Assembly: GCA_003702465.1 (NCBI GenBank)
Contig: REGF01000008.1
Coordinates: 1-22,473 of the forward strand
Source of the DNA: Candidatus Nitrosomarinus sp.
Lineage (GTDB): Archaea > Thermoproteota > Nitrososphaeria > Nitrososphaerales > Nitrosopumilaceae
Length of the DNA: 22,473 bases
Direction of reading: 5' to 3'
The notes below the pieces were generated by a model that saw only the letters and a list, made by a program, of their open reading frames with translations, had not been told where the DNA came from and did no database searches. Within the stretch, counting starts at the first letter, position 1. Every line of letters begins with the position of its first letter. Shown one piece after another: positions 14,683 through 20,011 of this stretch. The position numbers and the translations under genes are program-made.

Positions 14683-15957
14683 TTATGGCCAAATGCCTTT
14701 TTGATTAAATGCTTCCAAAACACGTTCAACTGCTAAAACCATGGTTGCTTTTCGCATGTCAACTTTGTGTTTTTTAGATAATGCATATGCATCTTTGAAT
14801 CCTTGTGTGATGTTTTTCTCCATCTTTGATGCAACTTCATCAAAACTCCAATAGTATCCCATATTATTTTGGACCCACTCCAAATAAGAAATACAAACAC
14901 CACCAGAATTTGCTAAAATATCTGGAACAACAAGAATTTTTTTCTTTTCAATTACAGGATCTGCTTCAGGTAATGTTGGACCATTTGCAGCTTCACCAAT
15001 AATTTTACAGTTTAGTTTTTCTGCGATTTTTGCAGTGATTTGATTTTCTAATGCTCCAGGAATTAAAATCTCACATTTTGCAGTTAGTAATTCCTCAGTT
15101 GTAACTTCTTTACTTCCTGTAAATCCTACAACTGAACCAGTTTTTTCTTTATGTTCTAAAATTTTACTAACTTTAGCACCTTTAGGAATTAAAATTGAGC
15201 CTTTAGAATCACTAACTCCAACTACTACTGCACCCATTTTTTCTAGATATTCACCTGCAAAAGTTGAAGCATTTCCAAATCCTTGTAAAACTACTTTTGC
15301 TCCTTTTAATTTAATTTTCAATGTTTTTGCAGCTTCTCTTACAGTGTAAGCTGTACCCAATCCTGTTGCAACATTTCTTGCCAAAGAACCTCCCATAGAA
15401 ATTGGTTTTCCAGTAATTACACCAGGAGAATATTTGTTGCCATTTAATTTACTAAAAGTATCCATAATTTGGGTCATTTCTCTACCAGTTGTATAAACAT
15501 CAGGTGCAGGAATGTCTTTTTCAGGTCCAATTATTTCTGCAATTTTGTAAGCAAAACCACGAGTTAATCTTTCCATTTCACCATCACTGAGTTTTTCAGT
15601 TTTTGGATTTACGTAAATTGCACCTTTTCCTCCACCAAGTGGAACATCAACAATAGCACATTTCCAAGTCATCCATGAAGATAGAGCCATTACTTCACGT
15701 TCCATATATTCAACACCACCTTCTGGATTGAAATAACGAATACCACCTTTGTATGGTCCTCTATCGTTATTGTGTTGACTTCTAAAACCAGTAAATACTC
15801 TAATTTTTCCATTATCCATTTTTACAGGAATTTTTACTCGCAACATTTTATTTGGCATTGCAAGATATTCACGAATTCCCTTATCCTTGATTCCAAGGAT
15901 ATCACAAGCGTCATTTACTTGCTTGGTTGCATTAGCAAATGGATCGGATTTTACCAT
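14683..15957 (-). CDS. gdhA: Glutamate dehydrogenase
   Basis: Reductive amination of 2-oxoglutarate with ammonium, or the reverse; a main ammonia-assimilation enzyme, 424 aa like other archaeal hexameric GDHs. Seen: the substrate region GPYKGGIRY near residues 67-75, MTWKCAIVDVPLGGGKGA near 96-113 with the catalytic Lys111, PAPDVYTTGREM near 150-161, and the dinucleotide-binding VVLQGFGNAS near 222-231. The C-terminal NSGGVCISYLEW motif is also present. NAD or NADP preference cannot be read safely. The ATG at 15957 is preceded by an excellent TATA box and no Shine-Dalgarno sequence, suggesting a strong leaderless transcript. It may be co-transcribed with the downstream amidotransferase and is divergent from the proteasome gene. 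Confidence 0.93.
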   Translation of the reverse strand: MVKSDPFANATKQVNDACDILGIKDKGIREYLAMPNKMLRVKIPVKMDNGKIRVFTGFRSQHNNDRGPYKGGIRYFNPEGGVEYMEREVMALSSWMTWKCAIVDVPLGGGKGAIYVNPKTEKLSDGEMERLTRGFAYKIAEIIGPEKDIPAPDVYTTGREMTQIMDTFSKLNGNKYSPGVITGKPISMGGSLARNVATGLGTAYTVREAAKTLKIKLKGAKVVLQGFGNASTFAGEYLEKMGAVVVGVSDSKGSILIPKGAKVSKILEHKEKTGSVVGFTGSKEVTTEELLTAKCEILIPGALENQITAKIAEKLNCKIIGEAANGPTLPEADPVIEKKKILVVPDILANSGGVCISYLEWVQNNMGYYWSFDEVASKMEKNITQGFKDAYALSKKHKVDMRKATMVLAVERVLEAFNQKGIWP

Positions 15958-16094
15958 AATAATGATAGATATCCAATTCAGATTATATAAGTTTGGTTCA
16001 AAAACAAATATTGAAATTTTAGATTTTTAAAAATATTCTAAAATTATTGATAGATAATTACCCTTAAATTGACTGAGAATAAAGTTGAGATATC
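15958..16094. promoter_or_regulatory. Divergent gdhA / psmA promoter region with inverted repeat
   Basis: For gdhA, the minus-strand TATA box TTATATAA (15983-15990) lies 26-33 bases before the ATG. For psmA, the weaker TATA-like CTTAAATT (16063-16070) lies 25-32 bases before ATG 16095. Between them is a perfect inverted repeat with nine-base arms, AATTTTAGA (16015-16023) and TCTAAAATT (16037-16045), with a thirteen-base spacer that includes TTTTTAAAAA. It may be an operator or simply AT-rich spacer; it lies upstream of both core promoters, where an activator site would be expected. Confidence 0.5.
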
Positions 16095-16820
16095 ATGATG
16101 GCATCACGCGGTTACGATATGACACCAACAATGTATTCTCCGGATGGCAGAATCTATCAAGTTGAATATGCAATAGAGACTGTAAAAAGAGGAACATTAG
16201 CTATTGGTATCAGTACCAAACAAGGAGTCATTATGGCAGTAGAAGAAAAAGCAAGAACTTTACAAACTAAAAATATTACACAGAAAATTTTCCAAGTTGA
16301 TTATCATATTGGAGTTGCTGCAGCAGGATACATTCCAGATGCACGTGTTCAAGTTGATAATGCCAGAGCATTTTCACAAGGAAATAGAATGACATATGAT
16401 GAATCAGTAGAAATTGCTACTGTTTCAAAATATTTAGCAGATACAGCTCATCAATTTACTCAATATGGAGGAGTACGTCCAAATGGCGTTTCAATGATTA
16501 TTGGAGGAATTGATCAAAAAGGAGAAGCAATCTATGTAATTGATCCTAGTGGAACATACGTACAATTTTCCGCAGTTGCAATTGGTGCAGGTGCTGATGA
16601 AGTTAATTCATTTTTAGAAAAAAATTATAATCCAGACATGAGTTTAGAGGATGCAGCTGCATTAGCTATTGCATCAGTTAATTTGAAAGCAGAAGCTAAA
16701 GATGAAATTAAGAATGTCAAAATGGCAAAAGTTTCATCTGAATCAAAAGTTTTTGAAAAAGTTTCAGAATCAGATTTAGAAAATTATTCTAAAAATGTAT
16801 CAAAATTTTCAAATGAATAG
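16095..16820 (+). CDS. psmA: Proteasome alpha subunit
   Basis: Alpha-ring subunit of the archaeal 20S proteasome, 241 aa, forming the outer heptameric gates where the PAN or Cdc48-type ATPase docks. Seen: the N-terminal gate motif GYDMTPTMYSPDGRIYQVEYA (quoted in part: SPDGRIYQVEYA), the alpha-signature that follows the flexible N-terminus, and the Ntn-hydrolase fold strands without a propeptide or catalytic Thr, as expected of an alpha subunit. A GAGADEVNSFLE stretch near residue 165 is typical. ATG 16095 or 16098 are equally possible starts, differing by one Met. The beta subunits are not in this window. It is transcribed divergently from gdhA and is 50 bases before the methyltransferase gene. 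Confidence 0.93.
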   Translation: MMASRGYDMTPTMYSPDGRIYQVEYAIETVKRGTLAIGISTKQGVIMAVEEKARTLQTKNITQKIFQVDYHIGVAAAGYIPDARVQVDNARAFSQGNRMTYDESVEIATVSKYLADTAHQFTQYGGVRPNGVSMIIGGIDQKGEAIYVIDPSGTYVQFSAVAIGAGADEVNSFLEKNYNPDMSLEDAAALAIASVNLKAEAKDEIKNVKMAKVSSESKVFEKVSESDLENYSKNVSKFSNE

Positions 16821-16854
16821 AAGTTTTAGATTTGAAAAATATTCAATCAGACAT

Positions 16855-16860
16855 AAGGAG
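16855..16860 (+). promoter_or_regulatory. Shine-Dalgarno sequence of the MenG-like methyltransferase gene
   Basis: AAGGAG ends ten bases before ATG 16871. A strong ribosome-binding site here suggests the gene is translated from a leadered or polycistronic mRNA continuing from psmA, unlike the leaderless genes around it. It also fixes the start codon. Confidence 0.6.
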
Positions 16861-16870
16861 AATTTAGATA

Positions 16871-17563
16871 ATGGGTTTAGGAAGTAGTTATTGGAGTGAA
16901 GTAATTGAAGTACTTCGTGACATTATTCCAATTTACGATAAAGTTAATTCAATAATATCATTAGGTAAAGATGTAGAACATAGGAATAGAGGAATTTCAG
17001 GTAGAGTTCTAAAAGGAAATAAAATTTTGGATGCGGGGTCTGGTTTTGGAAACATGTCAAAAACAGCATTGAAACTAACAGATGGAGAAATTTCAATCAC
17101 TCTTTATGATCCTCTTGTACCAATGCTCAAAAATACAGGTTCACATTTTGAAGAAATTCCAGATATGGCAAACGGGGTTTTTGAACACATACCATTTAGA
17201 GATGAAGAATTTGATGCAGTATTATGTGGTTATTCATTAAGAGATGCAATAAATTTGAGAGTAGCAATTTCTGAAATTCATCGAGTATTGAAAAAAGAAG
17301 GACGAATGGTAATTGTAGATTTAGGAAAACCTGATGAAGGGTTTATCAGAGCAGGTGTAGCATTTTATCTAAGATGTATTTTACCGATTCTAGCATTTAG
17401 TGCAGGTGGAAGATTGGGATTAAAATTTGGAACACTGTATGGAACGTTCAAGAGATGGCCACAAAATAAAAAATTAGAAAAATTATTGTTAGAAAAATTT
17501 TCACGAGTGGAATTTGAAAAAGATCTTATGGGTGGCGCAATAATGGTTGCGGCATACAAATGA
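16871..17563 (+). CDS. MenG/UbiE-like class I SAM-dependent methyltransferase
   Basis: Probable quinone-ring C-methyltransferase, 230 aa. Seen: the N-terminal YDKVNSIISLGKDVEHRNRG segment (residues 22 onward) closely follows the YDxxNxxxSxGxxxxWR start of UbiE/MenG; motif I is ILDAGSGFGN (52-61); PFRDEEFDAVLCGYSLRD near 117-134 corresponds to the UbiE FDAV...LRN region; HRVLKKEGRMVIVDLGKP near 138-157 is post-motif III; and a FYLRCILP stretch near 165-172 matches the family C-terminal part. Ammonia-oxidising archaea contain menaquinones, so methylation of a demethylmenaquinone-type substrate fits, but no other quinone gene is in view. The stop forms an ATGA overlap with the transporter start. 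The methyltransferase fold is certain, the substrate likely but unproven. Confidence 0.75.
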   Translation: MGLGSSYWSEVIEVLRDIIPIYDKVNSIISLGKDVEHRNRGISGRVLKGNKILDAGSGFGNMSKTALKLTDGEISITLYDPLVPMLKNTGSHFEEIPDMANGVFEHIPFRDEEFDAVLCGYSLRDAINLRVAISEIHRVLKKEGRMVIVDLGKPDEGFIRAGVAFYLRCILPILAFSAGGRLGLKFGTLYGTFKRWPQNKKLEKLLLEKFSRVEFEKDLMGGAIMVAAYK

Positions 17564-18717
17564 ACAGAGTTCTAATTTTAGTTAATTTAACTGGATTAAT
17601 CATAGGCATTTCATATGGACTTCATGGTCCAATTCTACCAATTTTTGCAAAAAATGTTATTGGTGCCACATATTCAGAATTGGGCATAATTGGACTTGCA
17701 AATTTTGTTCCGTACATGTTCATTCCACTATTTGTTGGAATATTATTAGATAGAATAAACAATGCACACCTATTAGCTATAGGAGCAGCAATCAATTCAG
17801 CATCAATCTATCTCTTATCTATTGCACAATCAGTTCCAGAAATTCTTGGATTTAGAATAATGACAGGAGTTGCCCATGCATTTTTCTGGCCACCATGTGA
17901 ATCTATAATCTCAAATGAAAGTACTGAAAAAAATCGAGTCAAAAACATCTCTTGGTTTACAATGTTTTTTGTGATGGGATTCATGATTGGACCATTATTA
18001 GGAACAGCATTTTTGGAAAATCTCGACATTACATATAGAATATTATTCCAAATTGCTGCATTCATTTTAGCTGCAGGAATCATTACAGCATTATTAGCAT
18101 CAAAAAAGAGAGTCAAAATACATCATGAAAGATTTTCTTTTTCAGCAATAAAAGATATGAAAAAATTTCCAGAAGTAATAACACTATTAATTTTCTGTAC
18201 ATCATCATTTGGAATAATTTTGACGATTTATCCAGCATTTCTAAATGATAAAGGAATGGATGCAACAGATGTTTTGTATTTATTTTTTGCATTTGGAATT
18301 TCACGAGTTATTTCACTAGCATTAGCAGGTAAGTTTGCAAAGAAAACTAGTCAAACATTGATTGCTGCAACATTAGCAGTTTCAATTGGACTAGCTATTT
18401 CAGTTGTGGCAGATTCAATTATTACATTTGGAATTGCCTTAGTTTTGATGGGATTTGGATTTAGTATATTCTTCCCATTAACTTTGGAAATTATTTTAAG
18501 TAAAACAAGAAAAGGGATTTCTGGAAAAATTATTGGTGCATATGAAACAATTTTTGGTTTAGGATGGGCAGTAGGGCCAACAATCGGGGGACCAATCACT
18601 CAATCATTTGGAGATGAAACACCGTACATAATTTTTGCAGTAATTGGAATAGGGGTTACAATTCTAGCAATTATTTCAAGGAAAAAATTAGAACCATTAA
18701 AAATTCAAGAAAAATAG
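17560..18717 (+). CDS. MFS transporter, 12 predicted membrane segments
   Basis: Major facilitator superfamily permease of 385 aa with hydrophobic segments throughout in two halves. Seen: a first helix near residues 4-24, a motif-A-like loop GILLDRINNAH between helices 2 and 3 near 58-70, a proline- and glycine-rich helix 4 to 5 region, a charged central loop near 180-200 (KKRVKIHHERFSF), and a second half with GFGFSIFFPLTLE and a GLGWAVGPTIGGPI stretch near the end. It starts inside the methyltransferase stop (ATGA overlap), so the two are translationally coupled. The substrate is unknown; transport of a small hydrophobic compound is compatible with the partner but unsupported. No signal peptide is expected or seen. 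Confidence 0.85.
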   Translation: MNRVLILVNLTGLIIGISYGLHGPILPIFAKNVIGATYSELGIIGLANFVPYMFIPLFVGILLDRINNAHLLAIGAAINSASIYLLSIAQSVPEILGFRIMTGVAHAFFWPPCESIISNESTEKNRVKNISWFTMFFVMGFMIGPLLGTAFLENLDITYRILFQIAAFILAAGIITALLASKKRVKIHHERFSFSAIKDMKKFPEVITLLIFCTSSFGIILTIYPAFLNDKGMDATDVLYLFFAFGISRVISLALAGKFAKKTSQTLIAATLAVSIGLAISVVADSIITFGIALVLMGFGFSIFFPLTLEIILSKTRKGISGKIIGAYETIFGLGWAVGPTIGGPITQSFGDETPYIIFAVIGIGVTILAIISRKKLEPLKIQEK

Positions 18718-18764
18718 TATTTCAAATGAATTAAACAAAATTAGGCACAATTTCAAACATTACG

Positions 18765-18778
18765 TTTAATTTTAAATT
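18765..18778 (+). promoter_or_regulatory. TATA-like box of the tatA-like gene
   Basis: TTTAATTTTAAATT lies 16-29 bases before ATG 18794, with no Shine-Dalgarno sequence in between. The element is at the short end of normal spacing, and an alternative T/A-rich stretch could serve equally. It indicates separate transcription from the transporter gene, whose stop lies about 76 bases before this ATG. Confidence 0.35.
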
Positions 18779-18793
18779 AGAAAATATCTGAAC

Positions 18794-19138
18794 ATGTTAG
18801 AATTTTCATTAAATATTGGTGGTAGTGAATGGATGATAATTATTTTTGTTGCAGTTGTATTAGTACTAGGGACAGGGAAACTTCCAGGTGCAGCCAAAAA
18901 AATGGGAAAAGTTGTTAGCGAATACAACAGTGCCAAAAATGAAATTCAGCAACAGATGAAAGAAGTTACTGAAGAAGTTCCAAAAATTTCAGGACCAGTT
19001 GAATCTGAAAGAGAGAAATTAGAAATGATTGCAAAATCTGCGGGAATTATTACAGAAGGTAAAACAGATGATGAAATTCAAAAAGAAATAACTGCAAAAA
19101 TGGGTCAAAAAACAACAGACACATCTGAAAAAAAATAA
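18794..19138 (+). CDS. tatA: TatA-like Sec-independent (twin-arginine) translocase subunit
   Basis: Small membrane protein of 114 aa. Seen: a short N-terminal part, one transmembrane helix at about residues 13-27 (MIIIFVAVVLVLGTG), a Gly/Pro hinge (GTGKLPGAA) and an amphipathic helix (KKMGKVVSEYNSAKNE), which together are the TatA/TatB signature. The remaining acidic/lysine-rich tail (about 50-114) is cytoplasmic and probably unstructured in part. TatA multimers form the export pore for folded, cofactor-containing proteins, together with TatC. No tatC is nearby. TatA and TatB cannot be told apart confidently; archaea usually have TatA and TatC only. It ends three bases before the converging methyltransferase stop. 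Confidence 0.82.
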   Translation: MLEFSLNIGGSEWMIIIFVAVVLVLGTGKLPGAAKKMGKVVSEYNSAKNEIQQQMKEVTEEVPKISGPVESEREKLEMIAKSAGIITEGKTDDEIQKEITAKMGQKTTDTSEKK

Positions 19139-19141
19139 AAA

Positions 19142-19918
19142 CTATTTTGATTTTTTAATTCGATAAAGATCCTTATCTAATCTTTTTTTAGCAAATTTGT
19201 AATAATCAGGAACTATTTCAAATCCAAGATAACGACGATTGAGAGATTTACTTACAACTGCAGTTTGTCCAGAACCTAAGAAAGGATCTAACACAACATC
19301 TTTTTTCTCACTAGAATATTCTAATAATTTCTTAATAATTTCTGAAGGTAGTTTAGTAGGAGTCTTTTCATCACCAGACCAATACTCTCTTTTGATATCC
19401 CAAACATCTTCTTTATCACGATAATGAAGACTTCGGCCATCTGGAGATTTGTCACCTTGTTTAAATCTAGAAAAAGGAAAGAATTTTCTTTTTTTATCAT
19501 CTTTACAGACGTAGAGGCAATGATAGTGAGAAGTAACAAATTTCTTTTTTGTAACAACACCAAATTGATATTTCCAGATTATGTGATTAATTGTAATAAA
19601 TCCAACATCATCTAGTGCAGACAAAATATCTTTAAGATTATTCCATCCTGAAAAAACATACATGCTTCCAGAATCTTTTAAAATTCTAAATGCCTCACTC
19701 ATCCAGGAAAATGTAAAATCATAATAATTTTCAGGTTTAATTTCATTATATCCAGATAATACTCTAGAAGCAGTTCTATTGTAATTGGCTTTTTTTGCTT
19801 TAAAATTAATAGCAAAAGGAGGATCAGTAATTACAAGATCAATTTTGTTTTTTGGGATTAATTTCATCCCATCAATACAATTTTTATTGTAAATTTTGTT
19901 AATTTCTAACTTCTTCAT
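19142..19918 (-). CDS. DNA methyltransferase, N6-adenine/N4-cytosine type (DPPF), apparently without restriction enzyme
   Basis: Type II-like DNA amino-methyltransferase of 258 aa. Seen: catalytic motif IV TDPPF at residues 31-35 near the N-terminus, a middle region with SGSMYVFSGW and HIIWKY, and the SAM-binding motif I DPFLGSGQT at 211-219 near the C-terminus, followed by RRYLGFEI (motif II). Motif IV before motif I, with the target-recognition region between, is the beta-class order. No C5-cytosine PCQ motif is present. Start: ATG 19918 begins just before the domain; an extension to 19990 adds 24 hydrophobic residues with no homology signal. A TATA-like TTATTAACCT (19941-19950) lies 23-32 bases before ATG 19918. 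Target sequence unknown; no restriction gene is visible here. Regulatory methylation or a remnant of a restriction system are both possible. Confidence 0.85.
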   Translation of the reverse strand: MKKLEINKIYNKNCIDGMKLIPKNKIDLVITDPPFAINFKAKKANYNRTASRVLSGYNEIKPENYYDFTFSWMSEAFRILKDSGSMYVFSGWNNLKDILSALDDVGFITINHIIWKYQFGVVTKKKFVTSHYHCLYVCKDDKKRKFFPFSRFKQGDKSPDGRSLHYRDKEDVWDIKREYWSGDEKTPTKLPSEIIKKLLEYSSEKKDVVLDPFLGSGQTAVVSKSLNRRYLGFEIVPDYYKFAKKRLDKDLYRIKKSK

Positions 19919-20011
19919 TTTTAAATTAAAGATTGTTTCTAGGTTAATAATCTCATTGGTTAATAAGAAAATTAAACAATAAATCATCAATTATTTCTAA
20001 TTAAATAGATC
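19919..20011. promoter_or_regulatory. Divergent promoter region between DNA methyltransferase and helicase genes
   Basis: For the methyltransferase, a minus-strand TATA-like box is at 19941-19950. For the helicase, the plus-strand stretch TTAAACAATAAATC (19972-19985) lies about 27-40 bases before TTG 20012. The stop TAG at 20006-20008 is in frame just upstream of that TTG. The 93-base shared region makes joint control of the two genes possible. Confidence 0.35.

Noticed and set aside
19142..19918. C5-cytosine methyltransferase or RNA methyltransferase identity for this gene
   Set aside because: There is no PCQ motif; TDPPF followed later by DPFLGSGQT is the amino-methyltransferase beta-class order for DNA.
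19919..19990. N-terminal extension of the DNA methyltransferase (possible membrane segment)
   Set aside because: The extra 24 residues are a hydrophobic translation of the AT-rich promoter gap; ATG 19918 fits the domain start and a TATA-like box.
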